A stretch of DNA of 64,000 bases. It comes from Oscillospiraceae bacterium. GTDB taxonomy: Bacteria; Bacillota; Clostridia; UMGS1810. The notes under the pieces are model-generated. The model was not told where the DNA came from, searched no databases, and saw only the letters and a program-made list of their open reading frames with translations. Numbering within the stretch: position 1 is the stretch's first letter; each line of letters opens with the position of its first letter. This document shows positions 24,104 through 33,686 of the stretch, piece after piece. The stretch covers positions 1 to 64,000 of the forward strand of contig JAJXRJ010000008.1 of the NCBI GenBank assembly GCA_021629085.1, given 5' to 3'. Position numbers and translations under genes: made by a program.

Positions 24104-26431
24104 ATGAAAAAAGGAAGGATAACAGCTCTTGTAACCGCATATTTTATAGTGTTTGGCCTGCTCTTTACGCAGGGCATAGCCAAGGAGCAAGGCATCCGGG
24201 TAACCATTGCCGGCGTACAGCAGCAATATGACCAGATGCCGGTGATGGAAAACGACCGGGTATTGGTGCCCATGCGTGGTATTTTTGAAGCGCTGGGCGC
24301 AGAAATTTCATGGGATGACGCAGCAAAAACCGTGACAGCGAAAAAAGGGGAAACCATCATTGCCTGCACCATTGACAATCGCAACGCGCAGGTAGACGGC
24401 GCGCCCATCTTGTTAGACGCAGCGCCAAAGCTTGTAAACGGCCGGACCATGGTGCCCGTCCGGTTTGTATCCGAAGCGCTGGGCGCAGCGGTTCGCTGGA
24501 ATGCCTCCACAAACACGGTTGCCATCAAAATGCCGGTGGAAACCCCGGAAGTGGAAGTGGCAAGCATCCCCACGCTTGAAGATGCGCCCAACATATTGGC
24601 ATCGCCCGATGACCGGCGGCCCATCCCCACCGAATTTGAAACGGGCAGCACCAAAGAGGACTTAATCTTTTTTGACATGAATTCCGCATCGCCGGAAGAA
24701 TTGATCAGCCGTTTGCCAAAAGGCGAAACCATTGCAGATGAAAACGCGCTTTTAAACGCACCGCTCACAGGGGATTTTGGCACCAAAGAAACCGTTGACG
24801 TGGCAGATATGCCCTTTTCTAAAGCCGTGCAGTTTACCACCACCAAACAGGCGCCAAACAGCTATGATTTTCATGTACAGGTAACCCCGTCTACAAAGCT
24901 TGAAACCGGCGATATCTGCCTGGTAACCATCTACTCCCGCCTTGTAAGCGGCGGCGATTCCGACACCTCCACCGGGAAAATTGAAGTGGCGGTGCAAGAA
25001 ACCGAAACCGGCGAATTCAATGCGGCGCTCAAAAAAGAAATCACCGTTGAAAACAATTGGGGCGTGCGCTATCTTGCATTTACCGTACCCAGCAGCGTGG
25101 CGGGAAAAGCCCTCCGTATCCAGGTGCGGCCTGGATTTTATAAGCAGGTGGTGGAAGTGGGCGGATTTTCAGTTGTCAATTACAAACAGTCCATCGCGTT
25201 TTCCGACCTCCCCAATGACGAATATTATATTGGCATGGAACAGGACGCCCAGTGGCGCAAGGACGCGCTTGACCGGATTGATCAAATCCGCAAAGGCGAT
25301 ATTTGCGTCAATGTGGTGGATGCGGCGGGAAATGCCGTCTCGGGCGCCGCAGTGTCGCTTGACATGTACGAACACGAATTTGAGTGGGGTACGGCGCTCG
25401 ACCCCATCCTGCTGGAAAACAGCGCGGACGCGGACAAATACCGGCAAGCGGTCGTGAAATACTTCAACAGTGCATCGTGTGAAAACCATCTTAAATGGAA
25501 TTACTATGATGCGGCGCCAAAGCTTCCGAGCGATATGATGGACTGGTGTTTAAAAAACGGCATCCGGCATTTACGGGGGCACGCACTGGTGTGGGATACC
25601 ACTTACACGCCGGGCAACTCGCATGTGCCAGCCGACATTCCCGGTATATTTGACAACAAGGCTGCGCTGGATGCACGGATTCAATCACACATTTTCGACG
25701 AGGCCGGGCTGTTTGCAGACTGTATCCAGGAGTGGGATGTCACCAACGAATTGACGCGTACCGATGCGTACATCCGCCCGCAATACGGCAATGAAGTGCT
25801 GAAAGACTGGTACAGCTGGGCCAGAGAAGCGGCGCCAAATGCCGAGCTCTACATGAACGAGGGCGGGCTCCGCAACAAAGAGGCAATCTATTTTCAGCGG
25901 CTGATCCCCATTTTACAATGGGCGAAGGAAAACAATCTGGACTTTGACGGGCTGGGTGTGCAGGGGCACGCAGACTATCCCTACAATCCAATGGAATTTT
26001 ACAACATGCTGACCGAGCTTGGACAGTATGTGGATAAAATTAAAATTACGGAATTTGACGTGAAGCAAAGCTTCGATAAGGGAGCGTTCCAGGGCAATTT
26101 CACGCGCGATATGCTCATTGCCATGTTCAGCCATGAAAAGGTGGAGGGTATCTATATGTGGGGCTTTTGGGACTGGCCCAAAAACCAGGGCAACACCCCC
26201 CTGTTTTACGGCGACTGGACGCTAAAACCCTCTGGCGTGCAGTTTGAAGACCTGGTCTACAACAAGTGGCGGACCCGTGAAGCGGGGGCTACTGATGCGG
26301 ATGGCAAATATACCACCCGTGGATTTTACGGCGACTATGACATTACCGTTTCTTATGCGGGCAAGACAAAAACTGTGCAGGCAACGTGCTGCAAGGGGCA
26401 GGACAACACCGTTCTTATTGTATTAGACTAA
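24104..26431 (+). CDS. Secreted GH10 endo-beta-1,4-xylanase with copper-amine-oxidase-like N-domain
   Basis: The protein has 775 residues, with a signal peptide at 1-27. A copper amine oxidase N-domain (PF07833) at about 30-145 carries VLVPMRGIFEALGAEISWD and TMVPVRFVSEALGAAVRWN. A carbohydrate-binding beta-sandwich at about 220-360 (CBM4/9-like) follows. The GH10 barrel at about 390-725 contains LRGHALVWD, acid/base Glu549 in WDVTNEL and nucleophile Glu650 in KITEFD. A short C-terminal beta domain ends the protein. GH10 enzymes cut xylan backbones outside the cell. The ATG at 24104 has AAGGAG 10 bases upstream; a TTG 6 bases earlier is less well placed. It is a single gene with its own terminator. 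The N-domain probably mediates surface attachment rather than copper chemistry. Confidence 0.92.
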   Translation: MKKGRITALVTAYFIVFGLLFTQGIAKEQGIRVTIAGVQQQYDQMPVMENDRVLVPMRGIFEALGAEISWDDAAKTVTAKKGETIIACTIDNRNAQVDGAPILLDAAPKLVNGRTMVPVRFVSEALGAAVRWNASTNTVAIKMPVETPEVEVASIPTLEDAPNILASPDDRRPIPTEFETGSTKEDLIFFDMNSASPEELISRLPKGETIADENALLNAPLTGDFGTKETVDVADMPFSKAVQFTTTKQAPNSYDFHVQVTPSTKLETGDICLVTIYSRLVSGGDSDTSTGKIEVAVQETETGEFNAALKKEITVENNWGVRYLAFTVPSSVAGKALRIQVRPGFYKQVVEVGGFSVVNYKQSIAFSDLPNDEYYIGMEQDAQWRKDALDRIDQIRKGDICVNVVDAAGNAVSGAAVSLDMYEHEFEWGTALDPILLENSADADKYRQAVVKYFNSASCENHLKWNYYDAAPKLPSDMMDWCLKNGIRHLRGHALVWDTTYTPGNSHVPADIPGIFDNKAALDARIQSHIFDEAGLFADCIQEWDVTNELTRTDAYIRPQYGNEVLKDWYSWAREAAPNAELYMNEGGLRNKEAIYFQRLIPILQWAKENNLDFDGLGVQGHADYPYNPMEFYNMLTELGQYVDKIKITEFDVKQSFDKGAFQGNFTRDMLIAMFSHEKVEGIYMWGFWDWPKNQGNTPLFYGDWTLKPSGVQFEDLVYNKWRTREAGATDADGKYTTRGFYGDYDITVSYAGKTKTVQATCCKGQDNTVLIVLD

Positions 26432-26460
26432 CTGTTTCTTTTCATGTTTCCCACAAATGC

Positions 26461-26500
26461 AAACCGGCTGCGGAAATCGCAGCCGGTTTGCAATTTTTTT
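26461..26500 (+). terminator. Intrinsic terminator of the xylanase gene
   Basis: A perfect 12-bp stem (AAACCGGCTGCG at 26461-26472, CGCAGCCGGTTT at 26478-26489) with loop GAAAT is followed by a T run ending near 26500. Confidence 0.93.
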
Positions 26501-26540
26501 GCTTGTGCCAAAAACGCCAAGCGTCTTTCTCACAATTTTT

Positions 26541-26568
26541 AAAAAACGGCCCGCTAAGAACGGGCCGT
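26541..26568 (-). terminator. Terminator overlapping the stop codon of the AraC-family gene
   Basis: ACGGCCCG at 26546-26553 pairs with CGGGCCGT at 26561-26568, and the minus strand continues into a T run (26541-26545). The TAG stop lies at the loop/stem edge, so the last codons encode one arm. It closes the long operon that begins with the HAD gene. Confidence 0.88.
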
Positions 26569-27348
26569 TTGCTTTGTTTTTTGTAAATACTGCTTGGGAG
26601 TGACGCCGGCAATCTTTTTAAACTGCCGCACAAAGTGCCCTGGGTCTCCATACCCCAATGCATCAGCGGTTTGTGAAACGGAATCCAGTGCAAGCAGCAG
26701 GTGCTTGGCGCGCTCAATCCGCGCAATGATGAGGTCTTGGCGCGGCGATACACCGAAAAATTGCCGGTACAGCCTGTAAAAGCCCGACACGCTGACGCCC
26801 GCCGTCTTGGCAAGGCTATCTGCATCCCATGGCTTTTCCACTTCGGACAATATTTTCGTGCGCAGCGCGCAAAAGGTGTGGAACAGGCCCTCGTCCGCAT
26901 TGGGCACAACGCTTCCCCCGCCGCAAAGCGTGCGGGCAAGAAAGGCAAACAGCTCCCAAAGCTTTGCATCAATCACCGTTTCATAGTATGGTTCCTTTGC
27001 CAAATGCTCCCGCTCAATACCGCGCACAAGCTCGGTGATAAACGCAAAGTCAGCGGGATAATAAAAGGTCCCGGTTTGCAGCCCCAGCGCGGCAAGCGTA
27101 TCTTTCACACCGCCGCTAATATGCATCCAATCGTGAATCAATTCACAATCCGGCGAAGAGAACACGCGCGGTGCACCAATGTCAAACACAATGCACGCAT
27201 GCGGCTGGGTTGCCACCGTTTCTTTGCCCATTTTAAATACAAGCGGCGTCCAGCAGTGTAAAAATACATATTCGCTGTCGCCGTGCTCCCGGGAAAGTGA
27301 AAACCCCTGTTTTTCATGCCATGCGTGCCTGGCACTCTTGACCTGCAT
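26554..27348 (-). CDS. AraC-family transcriptional regulator
   Basis: The 264-residue protein has an N-terminal sensing domain with cupin-like strands (about residues 10-100) and C-terminal paired helix-turn-helix motifs (about residues 165-258, with DADSLAKTAGVSVSGFYRLY and DALGYGDPGHFVRQFKKIAG). The start ATG is one base after the pgi stop codon, so the regulator is translated together with glucose-6-phosphate isomerase at the end of a housekeeping operon. That is an unusual place for an AraC protein. Its target is unknown; sugar metabolism is a guess from the neighbour only. Confidence 0.88.
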   Translation of the reverse strand: MQVKSARHAWHEKQGFSLSREHGDSEYVFLHCWTPLVFKMGKETVATQPHACIVFDIGAPRVFSSPDCELIHDWMHISGGVKDTLAALGLQTGTFYYPADFAFITELVRGIEREHLAKEPYYETVIDAKLWELFAFLARTLCGGGSVVPNADEGLFHTFCALRTKILSEVEKPWDADSLAKTAGVSVSGFYRLYRQFFGVSPRQDLIIARIERAKHLLLALDSVSQTADALGYGDPGHFVRQFKKIAGVTPKQYLQKTKQTARS

Positions 27349-27349
27349 A

Positions 27350-28684
27350 TTACAGTCTCGCTTCCAGCGCCGCCTTCATATCTTCAAACCCCGGCTTGCC
27401 CAAAAGCGCAAACATGTTCTTTTTATAGGCCTCCACGCCCGGCTGGTCAAACGGGTTGATTGCCAGCACATAGCCGCTTATGCCGCAGGCCTTTTCAAAG
27501 AAATACACCAGGTTTCCAAAATAGTAAGCCGAAATTTCGGGGATGTTCACCACAATGTTGGGCACGCTTCCATCGGTGTGCGCCAAAAGCGTACCTTCAA
27601 ACGCCTTGTGGTTGACAAATCCAACCGTTTTGCCGGCTAAGAAGTTGAGCCCGTCAATGTTGCCTTCAATTTCAGAAATGGCAAGGTCGCGCTTGGGTTT
27701 TTGCACATTGAGTACCGTTTCAAAAATAATGCGCGCGCCGTCTTGAATATATTGCCCCATGGAGTGCAGGTCGGTGGAGAAGCCGACCGACGCCGGGAAC
27801 AGGCCGCGGTTATCCTTACCCTCGCTCTCGCCGTAAAGCTGTTTCCACCACTCGGAAAAATACTGCATGCAGGGCTCGTAGTTTACCATAATTTCAATGG
27901 ATTTGCCTTTGCGCAGCAAGATATTGCGCAGCGCGGCATACTGGTAGCAGGGGTTTTGTTCAAACGGCTTCTGATAGGCTTCCCTTGCGTCCGCCGCACC
28001 GCGCATCATCTCGTCAATGTCAATGCCCGCCACTGCAATGGGAAGCAGGCCCACCGGCGTCAGCACCGAGAAGCGGCCGCCCACATCGTCAGGGATCACA
28101 AAGGTTTCATAGCCCTCCTGGTCTGCCAGGCCCTTTAATGTGCCGCGTGCCTTGTCGGTGGTGGCGTAGATGCGTTTTTTCGCACCTTCCCGGCCATATT
28201 TTTTCTCCATGAGCTCTTTAAAAATCCGGAATGCCAGTGCCGGCTCGGTGGTAGTGCCCGATTTGGAAATGACGTTGACGCTGAGCTCTTTGTCTTTTAC
28301 CAAATCAATGAGGTCTGCAAGATACGACGGGCTGATGCTGTTGCCCGCGAACAGAATCTGCGGGCCCTTGCGCTCAGCCCCCTGCAGGTTATAAAAGCTG
28401 TTGGTCAGCATGTCCACCGCAGCTTTGGCGCCCAAATACGAGCCGCCAATGCCAATCACAACAAGCACATCCGAATCGCTGCGGATTTTTTCAGCGCACT
28501 GTTTGATGCGCGCAAATTCCGCCTTGTCATAGTCGGCCGGCAAATCCAGCCATCCCAAAAAGTCATTGCCTGCGCCCGACTTCTCATGCAAGATACGCGC
28601 CGCATGCTCCACGGTGGATTTCATGTTTGCAATCTCTGTGTCCTTCACAAATCCCGAAAGCTTTGAAACATCCAATTGAATCAT
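27350..28684 (-). CDS. pgi: Glucose-6-phosphate isomerase
   Basis: Pgi interconverts glucose 6-phosphate and fructose 6-phosphate in glycolysis and gluconeogenesis. The 444-residue length matches the short Gram-positive form. Visible are VVIGIGGSYLGAKA near residue 75, ISKSGTTTEPALAFR near residue 138 for phosphate binding, the DVGGRFSVLTPVGLLP signature near residue 200, and the GANTYPLD-like and C-terminal KxFE regions. The start ATG follows GGAGGAAATC. The spacing of 53 bases to gpsA upstream and one base to the AraC gene downstream suggests a single long transcript. Confidence 0.95.
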   Translation of the reverse strand: MIQLDVSKLSGFVKDTEIANMKSTVEHAARILHEKSGAGNDFLGWLDLPADYDKAEFARIKQCAEKIRSDSDVLVVIGIGGSYLGAKAAVDMLTNSFYNLQGAERKGPQILFAGNSISPSYLADLIDLVKDKELSVNVISKSGTTTEPALAFRIFKELMEKKYGREGAKKRIYATTDKARGTLKGLADQEGYETFVIPDDVGGRFSVLTPVGLLPIAVAGIDIDEMMRGAADAREAYQKPFEQNPCYQYAALRNILLRKGKSIEIMVNYEPCMQYFSEWWKQLYGESEGKDNRGLFPASVGFSTDLHSMGQYIQDGARIIFETVLNVQKPKRDLAISEIEGNIDGLNFLAGKTVGFVNHKAFEGTLLAHTDGSVPNIVVNIPEISAYYFGNLVYFFEKACGISGYVLAINPFDQPGVEAYKKNMFALLGKPGFEDMKAALEARL

Positions 28685-28737
28685 GGTTGATTTCCTCCTG
28701 TAAGTAAAATTTCGTTTATCACACGGCTGCCGCCGTT

Positions 28738-29730
28738 TTATATGATTTCATCTTTTTTATCGCGCTTCATCAGGTTGACCACAGCGTCGCGCGGCGAAAG
28801 GCCGTCAAACAGCACGTGATAGGCCTCGGTGATGATGGGCATTTCCACATTGTATTTTTTAGAAAGCGCATAGGCCGCGCCGGACGAATACACGCCCTCC
28901 ACCACCATGTGCACCTCTTTTAATGTCTCCTCCAAGCGCTTCCCCTTGCCGATGAGGATGCCCGCCCGCCGGTTGCGGCTGTGCATACTGGTGCAGGTGA
29001 CAATCAAATCTCCAATCCCCGCAAGGCCGTAAAACGTCTCGGCACGCGCCCCCATTTTCACGCCCAGCCGGGCAATTTCCTTGATGCCGCGGGTCATGAG
29101 CGCCGCTTTGGTGTTGTCGCCAAACCCAATGCCGTCCGTGATGCCTGCGCAAAGCGCAATCACATTTTTAAGCGCCGCACCCAGCTCCACGCCCAGTACG
29201 TCGTTGTTGGTATACACGCGGAAATAGTCGCACATAAAGATGTTTTGAATGTGCTTTGCCACCTGCTCATCCTTGCAGGCCGCCACACATGCGGTCGGTA
29301 TCCTGCGCGCCACCTCTTCCGCGTGAGAAGGCCCGGAAAGTGCAGCAACCACCGCATTTGGAATTTCCTCCTCCACCACTTCGGACAAGGTTTTAAGCGT
29401 CTGATCCTCCAATCCCTTGGAGAGGATGACAATGGGCGTTTTGTCCAAAATGTGCGGCGCCATCGCTTTGGCGGTTGCGCGTATCGCTCTGGACGGCGAC
29501 ACCAATACCACCAAGTCCTTTCCCTTTACGCAGGAGATGTCACAGGTGAGATGGATGTCTTTTGAAATCACAACGCCGGGCAGAAATTCCCTGTTTTCTC
29601 CATCACGCAAAATGGCGTCCCGTTCTTCTTCTTTCCAAGACCACAAACACACGTCGTGCCCACAAGACTGCAGCATAACGGCAACTGCCGTCCCCCAGCT
29701 TCCAGAACCAACAATCGCAACTTGACTCAT
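28738..29730 (-). CDS. gpsA: Glycerol-3-phosphate dehydrogenase [NAD(P)+]
   Basis: GpsA reduces dihydroxyacetone phosphate to sn-glycerol 3-phosphate, the backbone for membrane phospholipids. The 330 residues start with the Rossmann motif VAIVGSGSWGTAVAVML. The family blocks VVLVSPSRAIRATAK, LSGPSHAEEVARR near residue 140 and the helical domain with KNVIALCAGITDGIGFGDNT near residue 190 follow. The ATG overlaps the plsY stop (ATGA). With plsY, whose product uses glycerol 3-phosphate, it forms a direct two-step unit of phospholipid synthesis. Confidence 0.96.
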   Translation of the reverse strand: MSQVAIVGSGSWGTAVAVMLQSCGHDVCLWSWKEEERDAILRDGENREFLPGVVISKDIHLTCDISCVKGKDLVVLVSPSRAIRATAKAMAPHILDKTPIVILSKGLEDQTLKTLSEVVEEEIPNAVVAALSGPSHAEEVARRIPTACVAACKDEQVAKHIQNIFMCDYFRVYTNNDVLGVELGAALKNVIALCAGITDGIGFGDNTKAALMTRGIKEIARLGVKMGARAETFYGLAGIGDLIVTCTSMHSRNRRAGILIGKGKRLEETLKEVHMVVEGVYSSGAAYALSKKYNVEMPIITEAYHVLFDGLSPRDAVVNLMKRDKKDEII

Positions 29731-30359
29731 ACCTTTTTGTCACTCCCCTTGTTTGATGCTCCCAATTTGGATTCTGTTCCCGCCAAAAGCCGCCCAATAT
29801 TTGCCCGGTGCCGCACCAAAAGCAGCAGAGCCAGCAGGCAGGAAAGGACGATAAAATACCAATTTCCAAAGCGCAGCAAAAATGCCAGCACTACCAGCAA
29901 AACCGCACCCAGGCATGCGCCAAGCGACACATAGCGCGTGGCCGCCATGATGGCAAGTGAAACCACAAGCGTGATACCGCCGACAACCGGGTCCACCATT
30001 AAAATGACCACAATGGAGGTGAGCACGCCCTTGCCGCCCCGGAACCCGAAAAATATGGGGAAATTGTGCCCCAGCGTGACAAACAGGCCAGCTACATATA
30101 TGGGGAGGTCGCTTTCACTCTGCACAAGATATGCAATCAGCCGCGCAATCAAAATGGCAGCTACGCCCTTTAATGCATCGCCTAAAACGACGAATACCGC
30201 AGCCTTTTTGCCCAGCACCCGAAGCGCATTGGTGGCGCCTGCATTGCCGCTCCCCTGTGTGCGGATATCACGCCCGCCCATCAGCCTTGACACAATGATA
30301 GACGAGTTGATACTGCCCAAAAGATACGCGATCACCGCGCAAATGATACTGTCAAGCAT
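29727..30359 (-). CDS. plsY: Acyl-phosphate:glycerol-3-phosphate acyltransferase
   Basis: PlsY transfers the acyl group of acyl-phosphate to glycerol 3-phosphate to make lysophosphatidic acid at the membrane. The 210-residue protein has about five membrane segments. It shows the family motifs AYLLGSINSSIIVSR near residue 9, DIRTQGSGNAGATNALRVLG near residue 30, ALKGVAAI and FPIFFGFRGGKGVLTS near residue 95. The ATG at 30359 is chosen because a purine-rich SD (AAGGGGGG) precedes it; an upstream in-frame extension has none. It overlaps der by 8 bases and gpsA by 4. Confidence 0.95.
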   Translation of the reverse strand: MLDSIICAVIAYLLGSINSSIIVSRLMGGRDIRTQGSGNAGATNALRVLGKKAAVFVVLGDALKGVAAILIARLIAYLVQSESDLPIYVAGLFVTLGHNFPIFFGFRGGKGVLTSIVVILMVDPVVGGITLVVSLAIMAATRYVSLGACLGAVLLVVLAFLLRFGNWYFIVLSCLLALLLLVRHRANIGRLLAGTESKLGASNKGSDKKV

Positions 30360-31680
30360 CCTTTTCCCCCCTTTCCCGGACAATAAACCGGATGGGCGTG
30401 CCAGACAGCCCAAACGTCTCACGGATTTGATTTTCTAAATAGCGCACATAGGAAAAATGCGCAAGCTCTTTGTTGTTGACAAATAAGATAAACGTGGGCG
30501 GCCGGGTGGACGCCTGCGTCATATAGTAAATTTTCAACCGCTTGCCCTTGTCGGACGGCGGCTGCACCTTGGCCACTGCCTCGTTTAAAATGTCATTTAA
30601 AACACCGGTGGTGATGCGCATGGCGTTTTGCGCGTTGACAAAGCGGATGAGGTCAAACAGCTTTCCGATCCGCGCGCCGGTTTTTGCAGAAATAAACTCG
30701 GACGGCGCGTACTGCATAAAGGAAAGCCCGTTTAAAATATCGTTTTTATAGTGCTTCATGGAATGGGTGGTCTTTTCCACCAAATCCCACTTGTTAACCA
30801 CAATTATGCTGGCCTTGCCCTGATTATGCGCATAGCCGGCAATTTTTGTATCCTGCTCGGTCACGCCCTCTTGCGCGTCTATCATCACCAGCGCCACGTC
30901 GCAGCGGTCCACCGCCGCAAGCGCGCGGATGACGCTGTACCGCTCCACTGCCTCGTCAATTTTGCCCTTTTTGCGCATGCCCGCAGTGTCAATCAGCAGA
31001 TATTTCTGCCCGTCTTTTTCATAGTAGGTGTCAATCGCGTCGCGGGTGGTGCCCGCCACATTGCTCACAATCAGCCGCTCCTCGCCCAAAATGCGGTTGA
31101 TCAGCGACGATTTCCCCACATTCGGCTTGCCAATGACCGCCACCTTAATGACGTCCGCTTCTATCTCTTCAGCCGTCTCAAAGTCCACATAGGAAAACAC
31201 CTTGTCCAAAAGGTCGCCCACGCCCAGTCCATGCGTGGAGGAAATCGGCAGCGGCTCGTCCATACCAAGGTTGAAAAATTCATAGTACTCCATGGGCGTA
31301 TCGCCGGGGTTATCCGCCTTGTTGCAGACAAGCACCACCGGCTTCCCGCTCTTTTTCAGCATGGCCGCCACGCTCTGGTCAGATGCAGTGAGGCCGTCTT
31401 TTAAATCCACCATAAACAAAATGACGTCCGCCATCTCAATCGCAATGTCGGCCTGGCGCTTCATCTGCAAGAGAATCTCGTCATCCTTTTGGGGTTCAAT
31501 GCCGCCGGTGTCAATTAAGATAAATTTCTTGCCGCTCCACTCACCCTCGGCGTAAATGCGGTCGCGGGTGACGCCCGGCGTGTCCTCCACAATGGAGATG
31601 CGCTGGCCGATAATTTTATTAAACAATGTCGACTTGCCCACATTTGGCCTGCCTACAATGGCAAACACAGGCTTTGGCAT
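30352..31680 (-). CDS. der: Ribosome-associated GTPase Der (EngA)
   Basis: Der is an essential GTPase with two tandem G domains that assists 50S subunit assembly. The first domain carries GRPNVGKSTLFN at residues 8-19 with VEDTPGVTRDR, and NKAD near residue 120. The second carries GKPNVGKSSLINR near residue 184 with SNVAGTTRDAID and NKWDLVEK near residue 297. A KH-like domain ends the 442-residue protein. It lies 11 bases after the DUF512 gene and overlaps plsY. This der-plsY-gpsA order is common in Clostridia. Confidence 0.97.
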   Translation of the reverse strand: MPKPVFAIVGRPNVGKSTLFNKIIGQRISIVEDTPGVTRDRIYAEGEWSGKKFILIDTGGIEPQKDDEILLQMKRQADIAIEMADVILFMVDLKDGLTASDQSVAAMLKKSGKPVVLVCNKADNPGDTPMEYYEFFNLGMDEPLPISSTHGLGVGDLLDKVFSYVDFETAEEIEADVIKVAVIGKPNVGKSSLINRILGEERLIVSNVAGTTRDAIDTYYEKDGQKYLLIDTAGMRKKGKIDEAVERYSVIRALAAVDRCDVALVMIDAQEGVTEQDTKIAGYAHNQGKASIIVVNKWDLVEKTTHSMKHYKNDILNGLSFMQYAPSEFISAKTGARIGKLFDLIRFVNAQNAMRITTGVLNDILNEAVAKVQPPSDKGKRLKIYYMTQASTRPPTFILFVNNKELAHFSYVRYLENQIRETFGLSGTPIRFIVRERGEKDA

Positions 31681-31691
31681 TTGGTTCCCTC

Positions 31692-32999
31692 CTACTCTGT
31701 CAAGCGCCGCAAAAACGCAGCGCCGTCGTTTTCACACAGCACAACCCGAACCCCCAGCGCGCGCTCTACGTCCGATATCCGCACATCGTCCAAAAACAGG
31801 TCGGTGCCCTCCTTTATCATACTGCTGCTTAAAACAAGCGTTTGCGAAAGCAGCTTCCCTGTCAGCTGGTCAATGATATCCTGCCCGCACAAAAGGCCGG
31901 TTACCGTGATGCGGGGGCCAAAAAAGTTGTTTTTGACGCACATCACCTGCACATCCAAGCCCGGTGCTTTGTCTTTTACCGCATCCACATAGCGCTTGAT
32001 AAAATCATAGGCAATCACCGAAGTGGCGATCACTTTTGGCGTAAAACTGCAGCGTTTGCTTTCAAATACCGCAAGCGCGTCGTAAAATTCCTTTTCAAAT
32101 GCGGCCATCATCCCCACGCCGTTTTCAATCTGCAAAAAGTCCTCATACGCTTCATAGGGCGGCAGAGGGCGCTTGGCCTGGATGTAAAATTCGTCCGCCA
32201 AATAGATTAAGCGGGTGCCGATTTCTGACAAATACGCCTGCTGCAGCTGCTCTACCATAGAAATCACGTCCGCACAGCTGCCAGCGTCAAATCCCGTCAA
32301 AGGCGTGAGGGTTTCGCGGTATTTGGTGAGCCCCACCGGGACGGCGGAAATACTCTGCACATGCGGATAGAGCGCGCGCAAGTCGCAAATGGTATGCAAA
32401 AGCGCGTCGCCGTCGTTGATTTTGTGGCAAAGCACAATCTGGGCGTTCATTGTAATGTTATTTTCTGCAAATTCCCGCATAATATCATATAAATTCCCCG
32501 CATGCGGATTTTTTAGCATTTGCACCCGGAGCGCCGGGTCGGTGGTGTGCACAGAAATATTCACCGGGCTTACGCGCATGCGGATCAGCCGGCGAATGTC
32601 CTCTTTGGATAGATTCGTCAGCGTGACATAATTTCCCTGCAAAAAAGACAGCCGGTAATCGTCGTCTTTTACATACATGGTATGCCGCATGTGTTTTGGC
32701 AGCTGGTCCATAAAGCAAAACACACACTTGTTTTGGCAAAGCTTTGGCTTGTCCATCAGCTGGTGTTCAAACTCCGCGCCAAACGCCTCATACTCCGGGT
32801 TGTCAATTTCAATTTCTTCCGTGCTGCCGTCCGCTTTTTGTATGGTGACAGTGTAATAATCCACCGAGGTGCGGAATTTAAAATCCAGCACGTCCAAAAC
32901 CGGCGTGCCGTCAATGGCAATGAGCGCATCGCCCGCCGCAACACCGGCATCCGCCGCAATGGACCCCGGCTGCACGGCTTTTACAACTGTGTAGCACAT
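31692..32999 (-). CDS. DUF512 protein with PDZ and radical-SAM-like Cys motif
   Basis: The 435-residue protein has an N-terminal PDZ-like region (residues 5-65, with AGVAAGDALIAIDGTPVLDV). A CxNxCxFCFMDQLP block near residue 90 has the spacing of a radical SAM cluster. The DUF512 region follows, with PVNISVHTTDPALRVQML near residue 145 and a C-terminal domain. The family is conserved beside der in Clostridia, but its reaction is unknown. The ATG at 32999 is preferred to a GTG 9 bases earlier, because GGGGTG is better spaced. Its first codons overlap the HAD gene by 19 bases. Confidence 0.88.
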   Translation of the reverse strand: MCYTVVKAVQPGSIAADAGVAAGDALIAIDGTPVLDVLDFKFRTSVDYYTVTIQKADGSTEEIEIDNPEYEAFGAEFEHQLMDKPKLCQNKCVFCFMDQLPKHMRHTMYVKDDDYRLSFLQGNYVTLTNLSKEDIRRLIRMRVSPVNISVHTTDPALRVQMLKNPHAGNLYDIMREFAENNITMNAQIVLCHKINDGDALLHTICDLRALYPHVQSISAVPVGLTKYRETLTPLTGFDAGSCADVISMVEQLQQAYLSEIGTRLIYLADEFYIQAKRPLPPYEAYEDFLQIENGVGMMAAFEKEFYDALAVFESKRCSFTPKVIATSVIAYDFIKRYVDAVKDKAPGLDVQVMCVKNNFFGPRITVTGLLCGQDIIDQLTGKLLSQTLVLSSSMIKEGTDLFLDDVRISDVERALGVRVVLCENDGAAFLRRLTE

Positions 33000-33655
33000 G
33001 GAACACACCCCAATAAATAAGTTTCAAGCGCCTTTACCGTATCGGCGAGATACACATGCGGATGCGCCTGCAATTCCTCCCGCGTGCCATATCCGTAGGA
33101 TACCCCCACCGCATCAATGCCAAAGGCCGCCGCGCCAATCAAGTCAAACTTGGTGTCCCCCACCATGAGCACCTGATCGGGGTTGGGCGAGCCCAAACGC
33201 TTGAGCACATAGTCCAAAACTGCCTCTTTGGTCGCACGCGAGCGGTCCAGCGTGGCGCCGGCAATCTGGCTGAAAAACCTGTCAATTTTAAAATACTTTA
33301 AAATTTCGAGCGTATAGCTTTCGGGCTTGGACGTGGCGGTGGCAAGTGTGACGCCGCATTTAAAAAGCTTCTCCAAAAGGGAATCAATTCCTTCATACAG
33401 CCGGTTTTCGTAAATACCGATTTTGGAAAACCGCTCCCGGTAGTAGGAAAGCCCCGCATCTGCCTGCTCCGGGCTTAGGCCGCAAAGCTTCATAAAGCTG
33501 TCTCGAATGGGCGGGCCGATGACCTTCCGCACATCAAATCCATCTGTGGGCGCGCCCAGCCGCTTAAGCGCATGCAGAAAGCTCTTTTGAATGCCTTCCG
33601 CCGACTCGGTAAGCGTTCCGTCCAAATCAAACAGGATATAGTGATATTGTTTCAC
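32981..33655 (-). CDS. HAD-family phosphatase (phosphoglycolate phosphatase-like)
   Basis: The 224-residue protein shows HAD motif I (ILFDLDGTLTES, nucleophile Asp near residue 9), motif II (TATSKPESYTLEIL near residue 105), the Lys region, and motif III (LMVGDTKFDLIGAAAFGIDA near residue 165). A C1-type helical cap lies between motifs I and II. It resembles Gph/PpaX enzymes that remove phosphate from phosphoglycolate or pyrophosphate. Start choice: the GTG at 33655 with a very strong GGGGGAGG site 6 bases upstream, instead of a longer frame that runs into the rpmF terminator. It is the first gene of the DUF512-der-plsY-gpsA-pgi operon. Confidence 0.87.
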   Translation of the reverse strand: MKQYHYILFDLDGTLTESAEGIQKSFLHALKRLGAPTDGFDVRKVIGPPIRDSFMKLCGLSPEQADAGLSYYRERFSKIGIYENRLYEGIDSLLEKLFKCGVTLATATSKPESYTLEILKYFKIDRFFSQIAGATLDRSRATKEAVLDYVLKRLGSPNPDQVLMVGDTKFDLIGAAAFGIDAVGVSYGYGTREELQAHPHVYLADTVKALETYLLGCVPCATQL

Positions 33656-33686
33656 AAAAAACCTCCCCCGCGCTTTTGTCTGACAC

